From Eubacteriaceae bacterium (GTDB taxonomy: Bacteria; Bacillota; Clostridia; Peptostreptococcales; Anaerovoracaceae), in the NCBI GenBank assembly GCA_902362805.1, contig CABIXY010000001.1:62001-126000 (forward strand): a stretch of DNA of 64,000 nt, in the 5' to 3' direction. This document shows positions 24,991 through 34,174 of this stretch, piece after piece. Numbering within the stretch: the first letter of the stretch is position 1; every line of letters begins with the position of its first letter. A model generated the notes under the pieces. That model was given only the letters and a program-made list of their open reading frames with translations, made no database searches and had not been told where the DNA came from. The position numbers and the translations under genes are program-made.

Positions 24991-25890
24991 CTATAGTTCC
25001 ACTGATTTCAATAGTTCGATCAAACGGTTCAGTTCATCGACACTATAGTATTCCAGTTGAATGGTACCTTTTTTACCTTTTTGGTTAATAGAGACTTTTG
25101 TTCCATATAGGTTTTTCAATTCACTCTCTACATGTAAGGTGTCCGGACTTTTTATTTTCTTTGCGGCTTTCTTTTTAGGCTTCCCTGCAGCCGCGGCTAA
25201 CTCCTCTACTTTTCTTACAGAAAGACCTTCTTCAATAATTTTCCTACAGAGGTCTGCCTGCAGTTTTTTATCTTCAATATTTATTAAAGCTCTTGCATGA
25301 CCTGTAGTCATCTTTCCTTCCGTAACGAAATTTTGAATTTCCTTAGGTAATTTTAAGAGACGGAGCGCATTCGTGATATATGGTCTGCTTTTACTGACGC
25401 TTTTCGATACTTCTTCTTGTGTCAACCCATAGGTCTTAATCATCTGATTGAGTCCTTCAGCCTCCTCGATGGGATTCAGATCTTCTCTCTGCATATTTTC
25501 AATAATTGCAATAAGCATGTTTTCTTCATCTGTAAAATCCCGAATCAGGCAGGGAACCTCTTTTAATTCAGCTTTTCTTGCTGCCCTCCATCTTCTCTCC
25601 CCCGCTACGATTTCATAGCCGCTCTTATTTTTTCTAACGACTAACGGCTGTATGATGCCATGTTCAAGAATGGAGGCGGACAACTCCGTTATCTTTTCTT
25701 CGTCAAAAACTTTTCTGGGCTGATTTTCATTTGGTTTAATATTATTGATATCAATATATACGACAGAATTTTCTTCTATCTGTTTTTCTTCAATCACTTC
25801 TTTTTCAGGTTCTACCACTGGAGCCTGATCTGCAAACAAAGCATCTAGACCTCTACCCAATCCCCTGTTCTTTGCTTTTGCAGCTGCCAT
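24991..25890 (-). CDS. parB: Chromosome-partitioning protein ParB (Spo0J)
   Basis: 299 residues. The N-terminal CTPase/ParB box has ENQPRKVFDE and GERRWRAARKA; the central helix-turn-helix is LTQEEVSKSVSKSRPYITNA, and the C-terminus is a dimerisation domain. ParB binds parS, clamps DNA using CTP and recruits SMC. It is coupled to parA by a one-base overlap. Two parS-type sites (24971 and 26749) flank parAB. Confidence 0.95.
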   Translation of the reverse strand: MAAAKAKNRGLGRGLDALFADQAPVVEPEKEVIEEKQIEENSVVYIDINNIKPNENQPRKVFDEEKITELSASILEHGIIQPLVVRKNKSGYEIVAGERRWRAARKAELKEVPCLIRDFTDEENMLIAIIENMQREDLNPIEEAEGLNQMIKTYGLTQEEVSKSVSKSRPYITNALRLLKLPKEIQNFVTEGKMTTGHARALINIEDKKLQADLCRKIIEEGLSVRKVEELAAAAGKPKKKAAKKIKSPDTLHVESELKNLYGTKVSINQKGKKGTIQLEYYSVDELNRLIELLKSVEL

Positions 25891-26663
25891 TATTTATATT
25901 CCTCCCATTCAAGAAATTCCTCGGCAAAATCTCTGTAGGCTTCCGCACCCTTTGATTTAGGGTCATATTCTGTGATAGCCATACCAAAACTAGGCGCTTC
26001 AGCCAGTCTGATATTTCTAGGGATAACGGTGGAATACACCTTTGATCCGAAGTATTTTTTTACCTCTTGTACAACTTGCACCGACAAATTGGTTCTGCCG
26101 TCGAACATGCTCAATATGACGCCTTCTATTTCTAATTCTTTATTCAAATTTTTCTTTACCAGTTCAATTGTGCTGACAAGCTGGCTTACCCCTTCCAATG
26201 CGTAAAACTCGCACTGAATTGGAATCAGTACACTCTCTACAGCAGTCAGAGAGTTGATTGTCAGAAGTCCTAAAGATGGAGGACAATCGATAAAGATGTA
26301 ATCGTAATCATCTTTTACCTTCTGAATGGATTTTCTCAGTCTAGCCTCTCTGCCTTCTATTTCTACCATTTCAATTTCAGCACCTGCTAAATCGACACTC
26401 GCCGGTATAATATCTAAATTTTCTATGCCTGTATGCATTACTGCTTTTTTTGTATCAAAATTATCCTCAATCAGCAAGTCATACACCGTAAAAGGAAGGT
26501 CTTTTTTTGAAATTCCTATTCCACTGGTCGTATTCCCTTGGGGATCGATATCAAGCATTAATATCTTTTTATTCTTCATCGCCAGGCTGGCACCTAAATT
26601 GATGTTTGTTGTCGTTTTTCCTACTCCGCCTTTTTGATTGAATATTGCTATTGCCTTTCCCAA
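25890..26663 (-). CDS. parA: Chromosome-partitioning ATPase ParA (Soj)
   Basis: 257 residues with the deviant Walker A FNQKGGVGKTTTNINLG and Walker B IFIDCPPSLG. A TTG start at 26663 is chosen because AGGAGG lies seven bases upstream and the family begins exactly there; a longer frame to 26699 lacks such support. ParA moves the origin with ParB and, in Bacillus, controls DnaA. The gap to the upstream noc-like gene holds the palindromic parS. Confidence 0.95.
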   Translation of the reverse strand: MGKAIAIFNQKGGVGKTTTNINLGASLAMKNKKILMLDIDPQGNTTSGIGISKKDLPFTVYDLLIEDNFDTKKAVMHTGIENLDIIPASVDLAGAEIEMVEIEGREARLRKSIQKVKDDYDYIFIDCPPSLGLLTINSLTAVESVLIPIQCEFYALEGVSQLVSTIELVKKNLNKELEIEGVILSMFDGRTNLSVQVVQEVKKYFGSKVYSTVIPRNIRLAEAPSFGMAITEYDPKSKGAEAYRDFAEEFLEWEEYK

Positions 26664-26741
26664 TGTCTTTCCTCCTGCTAAATTTTTTGCTACAATCATT
26701 ATATATTATTACGACACATTTTACCACAGTTTTGACAAAAA

Positions 26742-26773
26742 TAAAGGATGTTTCACGTGAAACATCCTTTATT
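26742..26773. promoter_or_regulatory. Perfect parS inside a 40-bp palindrome
   Basis: The 16-bp consensus TGTTTCACGTGAAACA occupies 26749–26764 exactly. The symmetry continues outward for about 20 bases on each side of its centre. The noc-like gene ends inside this site: its last codons (Cys-Phe-Thr-stop) are parS bases, with TGA at 26755–26753. Read on the minus strand the palindrome is followed by T-rich sequence, so it may also terminate that transcript. Confidence 0.95.
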
Positions 26774-27547
26774 TTTTGGAATAACAATTTTTACTTCCAT
26801 GTACTCGCCCTTATCTTCTTCATAGATTTTGGTATTTTCTTCCATTTCATGAATTTGAGCGAAAGCTTTTTTAATTGTGTTCATGTAAATCTTATAGCTT
26901 ATGTAGTTGATTTTGTGACTTCTTCTGACCTCTGCCTCTTCTCTGGATAAAAACTCTTCTACTAACTTCTCCGTCTGTTTGACGTTAAGATTATTTACGA
27001 TGACTCTTTGCAGCACTTTTTCCCTGATATTTGCATCCTCAATTTTCAGCAATGCTCTCGCATGACGTTCTGTCAACTTTGCTTCTATCAGTTTCTCTTG
27101 AATGTCCGGCGGTAATGTCAAAATTCGCAGCTTATTAGATATGGTCGATTGTCGTTTTCCAATTTTTGCAGCTAATTCCCCCTGGGTCAACCCGAATTCA
27201 TCAATTAATCTCTTGTAAGCATAGGCTTCTTCAATAAAGCTGAGATTTTCTCGTTGTACATTTTCGACCACTGAAATCAGTGCTGCGTCTTTATCACCAA
27301 AATCTTTAATCAGCGCCGGGATTTTTGAAAGGCCAGCCAATTTTGCAGCTCTGAGCCTTCTCTCCCCCGCAATCAGAAAATAATAGCCGCTTTTATCTTT
27401 TTTGACAATAATCGGTTGTAAAACACCGTATTCCGCAATAGAATTTTTCAAATCCATCAGTTCCTCTTCTGCAAAAAACTTTCGCGGTTGATCTGGATTT
27501 GCACACACTGAGTCTATGGGCAACTCAATACTTTTCCTCTGTAACAT
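26753..27547 (-). CDS. noc: Noc-like ParB-family DNA-binding protein
   Basis: 264 residues from ATG 27547, which has GGGGGG upstream. It has a ParB box (NPDQPRKFFAEEE and GERRLRAAKLAG), the helix-turn-helix LTQGELAAKIGKRQSTISNK, and a C-terminal domain. Its place between rsmG and parA is that of noc (yyaA) in Bacillus, where Noc keeps division away from the nucleoid. The N-terminal amphipathic membrane helix of Bacillus Noc is absent, so the membrane-linked function is uncertain. It could equally be a second ParB. The gene's last bases form parS. Confidence 0.8.
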   Translation of the reverse strand: MLQRKSIELPIDSVCANPDQPRKFFAEEELMDLKNSIAEYGVLQPIIVKKDKSGYYFLIAGERRLRAAKLAGLSKIPALIKDFGDKDAALISVVENVQRENLSFIEEAYAYKRLIDEFGLTQGELAAKIGKRQSTISNKLRILTLPPDIQEKLIEAKLTERHARALLKIEDANIREKVLQRVIVNNLNVKQTEKLVEEFLSREEAEVRRSHKINYISYKIYMNTIKKAFAQIHEMEENTKIYEEDKGEYMEVKIVIPKNKGCFT

Positions 27548-27586
27548 ATCATCCCCCCTGCACCTTTTCTTATTTACAGAATAACA

Positions 27587-27600
27587 CTTTTCCCGGGCAA
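27587..27600. promoter_or_regulatory. Noc-box-like palindrome upstream of the noc-like gene
   Basis: TTTTCCCGGGCAAT matches 12 of 14 positions of the Bacillus Noc-binding site ATTTCCCGGGAAAT. It lies 40 bases upstream of the noc-like start codon, where binding would give autoregulation. Confidence 0.4.
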
Positions 27601-27613
27601 TTGAACACAAAAA

Positions 27614-27650
27614 AAACTACAAAAAAACCCATAAATATTCAATTTATGGG
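27614..27650 (-). terminator. Rho-independent terminator overlapping the rsmG stop
   Basis: CCCATAAAT/ATTTATGGG (27628–27650) forms a 9-bp stem followed on the minus strand by seven T's. The rsmG TGA stop (27641–27639) lies in its loop, so gene end and terminator share bases. Confidence 0.85.
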
Positions 27651-28343
27651 CTCTTTCGCTGGAGTTCCTGCTTTTCTGGGATATTTCGCAGGTGTCTCCT
27701 TTATTTTTTCTATTACGATGATATTGTGATCAAAATCTGCCAGATTTACGGCTTCAATTCTCTTGACTTTGCCGCCAAGGATTTTCAAAGCTTTTTTCGC
27801 TTCCTCTGCTTCTTTTTTCGCATCAGGACCTTTATAGGCAAGCAAGTAACCGCCGACTCTAACAAATGGGAGGCAATATTCAGCTAAAACTGCCATATTC
27901 GCTACTGCTCTGGAGATACAGACATCAAATTTTTCCCGATATTTCTTATTTTTTGCCAATTCCTCTGCCCTGCCATGAACTGTAGTCACATTCTCTATAC
28001 CGATAGATTCCGTCAATTGGTCGATTACTTTTAATCGCTTATTTAAAGAATCAGCCAAAACAAATTCCTTATCCGGACTGAGAATCGCCAAAGGCACCCC
28101 TGGAAAACCAGCCCCCGTTCCTACATCCACTACAGATTCGGCGTTGACATATTCGGAAAAATGATAGCAAAGTACCGAATCGATAAAGTGCTTTGTAATA
28201 AACTCCTCGCGCTCTTTAATGGCAGTTAAATTTATTTTTTCATTCCAATTTAATATTCCCTCCATGTATTTTTCATACTGTTTTAAAATCTCTTCATCAT
28301 TGGGAATATGCAGTTCCTCAAAGGTATTTTTTAATCTTTCCAT
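27639..28343 (-). CDS. rsmG: 16S rRNA (guanine527-N7) methyltransferase RsmG
   Basis: 234 residues with the family start WNEKINLTAIKEREEFITKH and SAM motif VVDVGTGAGFPGVPLAI. It methylates G527 of 16S rRNA, the modification linked to streptomycin response. One base separates it from mnmG, with which it is normally co-transcribed. Confidence 0.96.
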   Translation of the reverse strand: MERLKNTFEELHIPNDEEILKQYEKYMEGILNWNEKINLTAIKEREEFITKHFIDSVLCYHFSEYVNAESVVDVGTGAGFPGVPLAILSPDKEFVLADSLNKRLKVIDQLTESIGIENVTTVHGRAEELAKNKKYREKFDVCISRAVANMAVLAEYCLPFVRVGGYLLAYKGPDAKKEAEEAKKALKILGGKVKRIEAVNLADFDHNIIVIEKIKETPAKYPRKAGTPAKEPIN

Positions 28344-28344
28344 T

Positions 28345-30222
28345 TTATTTCTTTCTTCTCATCTTTTCCAAATACACTAACAAAACATTGATATCTGCAG
28401 GAGATACACCAGATATTCTTGAAGCTTGTCCAACAGATCTGGGCTTCATCTGATTCAGTTTTTGCGATGCTTCAATTCGCAATCCGTCAATAGATTCATA
28501 ATCCAAATTATCATCCAGACGTTTACTTTCCAATTTTTTAAATCTTTCAATTTGATGAAGCTGCTTGGTAATATATCCTTCATACTTAATCTGTACTTCT
28601 AATTGATTTTTTTCATGAGAAGAGAGATTTGGTCTATCCTGATCAATGCAGATTAAATTATCGTAAGTCACTTCCGGCCGCTTTAACAATTCTGCCAGGG
28701 ATGCTTTGTTCTGCAGAGGAGAACTATTCAAATCCGCAAGAAATTCATTTGCTTCTTTTGGATGCACATAAGTGGACTCCATTCTCATTCTTTCTTTTTC
28801 AACAATTTCTTTTTTCTGTATATATCTTTGATATCGTTCTTCTGTTGCCAACCCCAGCCTGTAAGATTTTTCCGTCAAACGCAAATCTGCGTTGTCTTGC
28901 CTGAGAACCAGTCTATATTCCGCTCTGCTGGTCATAATTCTGTAAGGTTCATTAGTACCTTTTGTGACCAGATCGTCGATGAGAACGCCAATATAAGCCT
29001 CACTTCTATCCAATACAAATGGATTTTTACCATTAATTAACAGTGACGCGTTAATTCCGGCCATCAACCCTTGTGCAGCCGCTTCTTCATATCCAGAACT
29101 TCCATTAAACTGTCCTGCGCAAAATAAATTATTAATATACTTATTTTCTAAACTAGGTTTTAAATCTAATGGATCTATGCAATCATATTCTATTGCATAT
29201 GCAGGTCTTGTTATTATTATATTTTCCAATCCAGGTATAGTATGATAAAATTGTTCTTGTACATCTTCAGGTAAACTTGAAGACATACCTTGTATATACA
29301 TTTCCTCTGTATCTAATCCTTCAGGTTCAATAAATGTCTGATGTCTTTCTTTATCTGCAAATCTATTTACTTTATCCTCTATTGATGGACAATACCTAGG
29401 TCCTATTCCTTCTATTTGTCCACCAAACAATGCAGATCTATGAAAGTTATTTCTAATAACAGTATGTGTATTTTCATTTGTATAAGTTAACCAACATAAT
29501 ATTTGTTCTTTTTCCAGATGGTCATTCAAAAAGGAAAACGGGACAATTTTTTCGTCTCCTTTTTGTTCAGCCATCTTTGTATAATCAAAAGAAGAGGCCA
29601 AAGCTCTAGCCGGGGTTCCCGTCTTAAACCTTCGCAATTTCAGGCCGTGTTCCTTTAATTTTTCAGCTAAATCCACGGAGGGCGCTAAGCCGTTAGGTCC
29701 ACTGGAATAACAGCTGTCACCGATAAAGATTTTTCCTCTTAAAAAAGTACCTGTCGCAAGAATCACAGCCTTCGCTCTGTAATAAGTGTGCGTTTTTGTA
29801 ATTACACCACATACGTTTCCATTTTCCACGATTAAATCGACCACTTCTGCCTGTTTCATGACTAAATTGGCCTGTTTTTCAATCGTCTTTTTCATCTCTG
29901 TGTGATACTTCTCTTTATCAGCCTGTGCTCGCAGTGAATGTACTGCCGGTCCCTTTGCAGTGTTGAGCATTCTGCTCTGAATAAAAGTCTTATCAATATT
30001 GACTCCCATTTCTCCGCCCAGTGCATCAATTTCTCTCACTAAGTGTCCTTTGCCAGTACCTCCAATTGATGGATTGCACGGCATCATTGCAATTGCTTCT
30101 AAATTAATCGAAAACAGTGCTGTCTGATTACCCATTCGCGCTGCTGCCAGTGCCGCCTCACAGCCGGCATGTCCCGCACCAACGACGATGATATCATATT
30201 CTCCCATTAAAATTTGTTCCAT
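28345..30222 (-). CDS. mnmG: tRNA U34 carboxymethylaminomethyl synthase subunit MnmG (GidA)
   Basis: About 625 residues from ATG 30222 (AAGGTTGG upstream). FAD-binding [19 protein letters not shown] at the N-terminus, the family signatures [11 protein letters not shown] and [10 protein letters not shown], and the C-terminal helical domain ([19 protein letters not shown]) are all present. With MnmE it modifies wobble uridine of several tRNAs. The stretch 29101–29520 is much more AT-rich (about 29% GC by hand count) than the sequence on both sides. Confidence 0.97.
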   Translation of the reverse strand: MEQILMGEYDIIVVGAGHAGCEAALAAARMGNQTALFSINLEAIAMMPCNPSIGGTGKGHLVREIDALGGEMGVNIDKTFIQSRMLNTAKGPAVHSLRAQADKEKYHTEMKKTIEKQANLVMKQAEVVDLIVENGNVCGVITKTHTYYRAKAVILATGTFLRGKIFIGDSCYSSGPNGLAPSVDLAEKLKEHGLKLRRFKTGTPARALASSFDYTKMAEQKGDEKIVPFSFLNDHLEKEQILCWLTYTNENTHTVIRNNFHRSALFGGQIEGIGPRYCPSIEDKVNRFADKERHQTFIEPEGLDTEEMYIQGMSSSLPEDVQEQFYHTIPGLENIIITRPAYAIEYDCIDPLDLKPSLENKYINNLFCAGQFNGSSGYEEAAAQGLMAGINASLLINGKNPFVLDRSEAYIGVLIDDLVTKGTNEPYRIMTSRAEYRLVLRQDNADLRLTEKSYRLGLATEERYQRYIQKKEIVEKERMRMESTYVHPKEANEFLADLNSSPLQNKASLAELLKRPEVTYDNLICIDQDRPNLSSHEKNQLEVQIKYEGYITKQLHQIERFKKLESKRLDDNLDYESIDGLRIEASQKLNQMKPRSVGQASRISGVSPADINVLLVYLEKMRRKK

Positions 30223-30235
30223 GATTGTACCAACC

Positions 30236-31606
30236 TTATTTTCCCAAACAAAACCTTGCAAAAACTTCGTTTATAATATCATCTTGCACGGTTTCTCCAA
30301 TGATTTCTCCTAAATTCTCATAACTGCTATTCACATCAATTTCTATAAATTCTAATGCTTCCTTTTTCTTTGTCATCTCAATCGCGTCACAGATAGCACG
30401 TTCCGCTGTTTCTAAAATATTTTTATGTCTTACATTGGTAACCATAATGCGATCACTTTGAGAAACCTTGCCACCATAAACCATCTCTACAATTTTTTCT
30501 TCAAGCAAATCAATGCCCTGCTGCCTTTCCATAGAAGTCTCTATCAATGAAGCTTCTGGCAGCATTTTTTCTATAGCTTCTCTCGAAACCACTGGCTCTA
30601 AATCAACTTTATTTAAAACGACAATTGCTTTTTTTTGATCAATCAATTCAACAATCTCTCTATCTTCCTGCCCCAGCTCTCTGCTGGAATCAATGATAAA
30701 AATAACAAGATCCGCTTGATTAAAGGATTCTTTGGACTTTTCTATACCGATCTGCTCTATCATATCATCGGTTTCCCTGATGCCTGCAGTATCAGTCAAT
30801 CTCACAGGAATGCCTTTGATACTGAGATGCTCCTCAATCGTATCTCTCGTGGTACCTGGTATCTCTGTTACAATAGCTCTCGCTTCGTTGAGCAGGCTGT
30901 TCATCAAAGAAGATTTTCCTACATTTGGTTTTCCTATAATTGCGACATTTAAACCCTCCTGAATAATACGCCCCGTATCTGCACTTGTGAGGAGTTTTCT
31001 TATGTCATCATTGACAGAAATCAAGTCCTTTTCTAAGGTATCATAAGTGATTTCTTCAATATCTTCATCGGGATAATCTATATTTACAGTGATATTTACC
31101 AGAATATCAACCAATTTCTTTCTAATTTCTTTAATTTTCTTGGAAAAATTGCCTTCCAGCTGATTCATGGCGACGTCAAAGGTTTTATCAGTCTTCGCCT
31201 TGATGACATCGATCACAGCTTCGGCCTGAGACAGATCAAGACGTCCATTTAGAAAAGCTCTCTTTGTAAATTCTCCAGGCTCAGCCATCCTAGCGCCATA
31301 TTTAAGCACTAATTCCAAGGTTCTGCGCAGTGGAACCATACCTCCATGACAATTGATTTCAACCACGTCTTCAACCGTATAAGTTTTTGGTCCCTTCATA
31401 TAGACAGAAAGTACTTCATCTATGACTTGTCCGGAGGATGGATCAACAATTGTTCCATATGACATCTTTCTATTTTCAATACCAGATGGATTTGCTGGCA
31501 CAAAAATCTTCGTCAAAACATTTTGCGCATTTTCTCCACTAATTCTAATGATTCCAATTCCACCTTCTCCTGGAGGTGTTGCAATTGCTGCAATTGTATC
31601 TTCCAT
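30236..31606 (-). CDS. mnmE: tRNA modification GTPase MnmE (TrmE)
   Basis: 456 residues from ATG 31606 behind AGGAGAA. The N-terminal folate-binding domain begins [19 protein letters not shown], the G domain has [14 protein letters not shown] and NKVD, and the C-terminus ends with the catalytic FCLGK. It partners MnmG in wobble-uridine modification. Confidence 0.97.
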   Translation of the reverse strand: MEDTIAAIATPPGEGGIGIIRISGENAQNVLTKIFVPANPSGIENRKMSYGTIVDPSSGQVIDEVLSVYMKGPKTYTVEDVVEINCHGGMVPLRRTLELVLKYGARMAEPGEFTKRAFLNGRLDLSQAEAVIDVIKAKTDKTFDVAMNQLEGNFSKKIKEIRKKLVDILVNITVNIDYPDEDIEEITYDTLEKDLISVNDDIRKLLTSADTGRIIQEGLNVAIIGKPNVGKSSLMNSLLNEARAIVTEIPGTTRDTIEEHLSIKGIPVRLTDTAGIRETDDMIEQIGIEKSKESFNQADLVIFIIDSSRELGQEDREIVELIDQKKAIVVLNKVDLEPVVSREAIEKMLPEASLIETSMERQQGIDLLEEKIVEMVYGGKVSQSDRIMVTNVRHKNILETAERAICDAIEMTKKKEALEFIEIDVNSSYENLGEIIGETVQDDIINEVFARFCLGK

Positions 31607-31663
31607 AATAATTCTCCTGCTAACAAGAATGAAAATAAGCCCGCAAATTTTGCGGGCCACGTT

Positions 31664-32449
31664 TTACTTCAGCTCAATAATTACCCTTCTGTACGGATCC
31701 TGACCCTCGCTTCTAGTCGTTACGCGCGGGTTGTTCTGAAGAGTTGCATGAATCACCTTACGTTCATAAGGATTCATCGGTTCAAGCCTTACACTTCTCT
31801 TTGTCTTTACCACCTTATCGGCAAGTCTATTTGCCAATTTTTCAAGGGTTTTTTCTCTTTTCGATCTATAATTTTCAGCATCTACAACAACTCTGATGTA
31901 GTTTTCCTGATCTTTATTTACTACGAGACTCGTCAAATACTGAATCGCATCCAAAGTTTGTCCTCTTTTACCTATAATAGTACCGGAATCTTTACCCTGG
32001 ATGTTTACAAACACATTATCATGATCAGCCTTAGCAGAGATATCAATATCAAGACCCATCTGCTCTGTCACTTCTTTTAGAAATGCAAGCGCCGCATGAT
32101 CTTCAACTGCAGGCATTTCTACAGTTTCTTTTGCTACTGTTACAGCTGGCGCTGCAGGCTTTTTAGGCTCAGGTTTCTTTTCCGGTTTCTCAGACTTTTC
32201 TTTTTTCTGTGTCTTTACAGGTTCAGGCTTTGCCTTAGGTGCTTCTTTTACTTCTTCTACTTTTACTTTTTCAACCGGTTTTTTCTTTTCAACTCTGACT
32301 AGCGCTAATTTTGATCCAATTCCGAAAAAACCTCTCGATGGTTCCTCGAGAACTGTAACATCAACTTCATCTATCGTTAACTTCAGTTCATCCAATGCCA
32401 GATTCACAGCGGTATCTACATCGGTTCCCCATTTTTCAGAAACATCCAT
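31664..32449 (-). CDS. jag: RNA-binding protein Jag (KhpB/EloR)
   Basis: 261 residues: Jag-N domain (about 1–50, LTIDEVDVTVLEEPSRGFFG), a Pro/Lys/Glu-rich linker (60–125), a KH domain (GTIIGKRGQTLDAIQYL) and a C-terminal R3H domain (RSVRLEPMNPYERKVIH). ATG 32449 with GGAGG upstream is preferred to TTG 32467. It follows yidC as usual and is tied to cell elongation in streptococci. Confidence 0.95.
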   Translation of the reverse strand: MDVSEKWGTDVDTAVNLALDELKLTIDEVDVTVLEEPSRGFFGIGSKLALVRVEKKKPVEKVKVEEVKEAPKAKPEPVKTQKKEKSEKPEKKPEPKKPAAPAVTVAKETVEMPAVEDHAALAFLKEVTEQMGLDIDISAKADHDNVFVNIQGKDSGTIIGKRGQTLDAIQYLTSLVVNKDQENYIRVVVDAENYRSKREKTLEKLANRLADKVVKTKRSVRLEPMNPYERKVIHATLQNNPRVTTRSEGQDPYRRVIIELK

Positions 32450-32473
32450 ATTAATTTTTTCCTCCAATAGCTC

Positions 32474-33169
32474 TTACTTTTTCTTCTTTTTTGCTGGCTT
32501 ATTCTTCTCTTTCAGAGCTTTTCTGATTTGATTAAAACGCAAATTAAAGAAAATCTGCATGAACTGGCCTATGAACCAATAGATTGCTAAACCGGATGGA
32601 TATGTTCTTGCAAGCCATACAATCATGATCGGGAGGAAATATTGCATCATCTTCATCATGAAGTTTCCAGACTGTGCATTCGGATTTGTCTGTTGACTCA
32701 ACCAGCTAGAGAAGAACGTTGCAACTCCTGCCAAAATAGGTAAAACCCATAAGTCCGGCTGACTCAAATCTTGAATCCATAAAAACCCTTCGTGAATTGC
32801 AAAGTACATCGTTTCGGAAGAAACATATGTCATCGGATTTCTTAGTAATCCAAACAAACCCATGATAACGATCATCTGCACAATCATCGGCAGACATCCT
32901 CCCATCGGATTATATCCTTCTTCCTTATACAGTTCAGCCATCTTTTCGTTAAGCTTTTCTTTATCGTTTGCGTATTTCCTTTGAAGTTCCTGCATTCTCG
33001 GCTGCATATCAGACATACCGGCTGTAGACATGATTGACTTTTTGTAAACTGGATACAACGCAAATTTTACAATTACAGTCAAGATCACCAGCGTAATACC
33101 GTAGTTTCCTACTATGCTGTACAGCTGAGTCATCAGCCAACCCAAAGGTTTAGCTATTATTCCAAACAT
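32474..33169 (-). CDS. yidC: Membrane protein insertase YidC (Oxa1 family)
   Basis: 231 residues with five likely membrane spans, the conserved KSIMSTAGMSDMQPRMQELQ cytoplasmic loop and YNPMGGCLPMIVQM. It has no lipoprotein signal, unlike Bacillus SpoIIIJ. It inserts membrane proteins with or without SecYEG. The Lys-rich tail (KKKKK) probably binds ribosomes. Confidence 0.96.
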   Translation of the reverse strand: MFGIIAKPLGWLMTQLYSIVGNYGITLVILTVIVKFALYPVYKKSIMSTAGMSDMQPRMQELQRKYANDKEKLNEKMAELYKEEGYNPMGGCLPMIVQMIVIMGLFGLLRNPMTYVSSETMYFAIHEGFLWIQDLSQPDLWVLPILAGVATFFSSWLSQQTNPNAQSGNFMMKMMQYFLPIMIVWLARTYPSGLAIYWFIGQFMQIFFNLRFNQIRKALKEKNKPAKKKKK

Positions 33170-33182
33170 TAATTTTCCTCCG

Positions 33183-33413
33183 TCATTTCAAAGGATCATA
33201 ACCGCCAGGGTTCCCTGGGTGACACTTCAAAATTCGTTTTATTCCTAAGTAACTACCTTTAAACACTCCATACTTTTGCAGAGCCTGAATAAAGTAAGTG
33301 GAGCAGGTAGGATAAAACCTACAGGTAGGTGGAAATAAGGGTGAAATACAGCGTTGATATACCTTAATCAGGAAAATCATTATATTCTTCAAGAATTTAC
33401 TGATATATTTCAT
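33183..33413 (-). CDS. yidD: Membrane protein insertion efficiency factor YidD
   Basis: 76 residues with the YidD signature [22 protein letters not shown] and [12 protein letters not shown] at the end (first motif given by its key residues C, P, C, R, P, C). Its start codon overlaps the rnpA stop (TAATG). It is a small peripheral membrane protein that aids YidC insertion. Confidence 0.96.
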   Translation of the reverse strand: MKYISKFLKNIMIFLIKVYQRCISPLFPPTCRFYPTCSTYFIQALQKYGVFKGSYLGIKRILKCHPGNPGGYDPLK

Positions 33414-33751
33414 TATTTCTTAGTTACCCCGGTTCTTCTAAGAGCGGATTCCAAAGATCGTTTGACCTCTGCGCACTTAGCGTTGGCAATAGTATTTCTG
33501 GCAATGAAAATAAAATCATAGCCTTGTGGAAGTTTCATCTCCGTAAGTCTGTAACTCTCTTTCATCAATCTTCTCGCTCTATTCCGTTTGACACTATTGC
33601 CGACTTTTTTGCTCGCTAAAAAAGCCATTCTGTTATAGGGAAGATTGTTTTTTCTGAAAAACAGAACAACGAACCTGTCACCTATGGATTTTCCCCTATT
33701 GTATATAGTGGTAAAATCTTTTTTTCGTCTCAGTACATTTTTTCTAAGCAT
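33413..33751 (-). CDS. rnpA: Ribonuclease P protein component
   Basis: 112 residues with the RnpA RNR motif as [15 protein letters not shown], and [13 protein letters not shown] near the start. It binds the RNase P RNA and helps mature tRNA 5' ends. ATG 33751 follows the rpmH stop by six bases; no strong ribosome site is visible, so expression may be coupled to rpmH. Confidence 0.96.
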   Translation of the reverse strand: MLRKNVLRRKKDFTTIYNRGKSIGDRFVVLFFRKNNLPYNRMAFLASKKVGNSVKRNRARRLMKESYRLTEMKLPQGYDFIFIARNTIANAKCAEVKRSLESALRRTGVTKK

Positions 33752-33757
33752 CACAAA

Positions 33758-33892
33758 TTAAGCAGATAATCTTTTTCTGCCTTTTGTTCTTCTTCTCTTA
33801 AGAACGTTTCTGCCATTCTTAGAGCTCATTCTTTTTCTAAAGCCGTGCTCTTTCATTCTCTGTCTTTTCTTTGGCTGATAAGTCTGTTTCAT
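33758..33892 (-). CDS. rpmH: 50S ribosomal protein L34
   Basis: 44 residues: it opens [20 protein letters not shown] and ends RKRLSA, the typical L34 of Firmicutes. The start at 33892 has an AGGAGGT site. It opens the rpmH–rnpA–yidD–yidC–jag–mnmE–mnmG transcript from a consensus promoter facing away from oriC. Confidence 0.98.
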   Translation of the reverse strand: MKQTYQPKKRQRMKEHGFRKRMSSKNGRNVLKRRRTKGRKRLSA

Positions 33893-33941
33893 TATCTTTT
33901 ACCTCCTCAATGTAAATTTGCTGCATAATCTAAATTTCAAT

Positions 33942-34130
33942 CTATGCACACATGTCTTACAATTATACTTTTAATGACTTTGCTTGTCAACATTTTTATC
34001 TTTTTTTGTTCTAAATTCAAGACAAAAAAACATTTATGAAAGATATGCACAAAGTTATCCACATCACATGGATAACTTTGAGGAAAATTTATTTTTCAGC
34101 CTTTTAAATTAACACTTGTATATGGATAAC
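33942..34130. other. oriC, upstream half (DnaA-box cluster between rpmH and dnaA)
   Basis: A perfect DnaA box TTATCCACA lies at 34055–34063. A 7/9 box on the other strand (34067–34075) forms with it an 11-bp inverted repeat centred on a 7-base spacer. Further 8/9 boxes lie at 33942–33950, 34043–34051 and, on the minus strand, 34121–34129. The region also holds the rpmH and dnaA promoters. Confidence 0.85.
33962..33990 (-). promoter_or_regulatory. Consensus sigma-A promoter of the rpmH operon
   Basis: TTGACA (33990–33985), a 17-base spacer and TATAAT (33967–33962) on the minus strand match the consensus exactly. Confidence 0.9.
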
Positions 34131-34144
34131 TTATTATGTACAAT
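34116..34144 (+). promoter_or_regulatory. Probable dnaA promoter overlapped by a DnaA box
   Basis: TTGTAT (34116–34121), a 17-base spacer and TACAAT (34139–34144). The minus-strand DnaA-like box at 34121–34129 sits on the -35/spacer, which fits DnaA autorepression. Confidence 0.6.
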
Positions 34145-34174
34145 GTGATTATAACAAAAAGATGAAGGTGAAGT

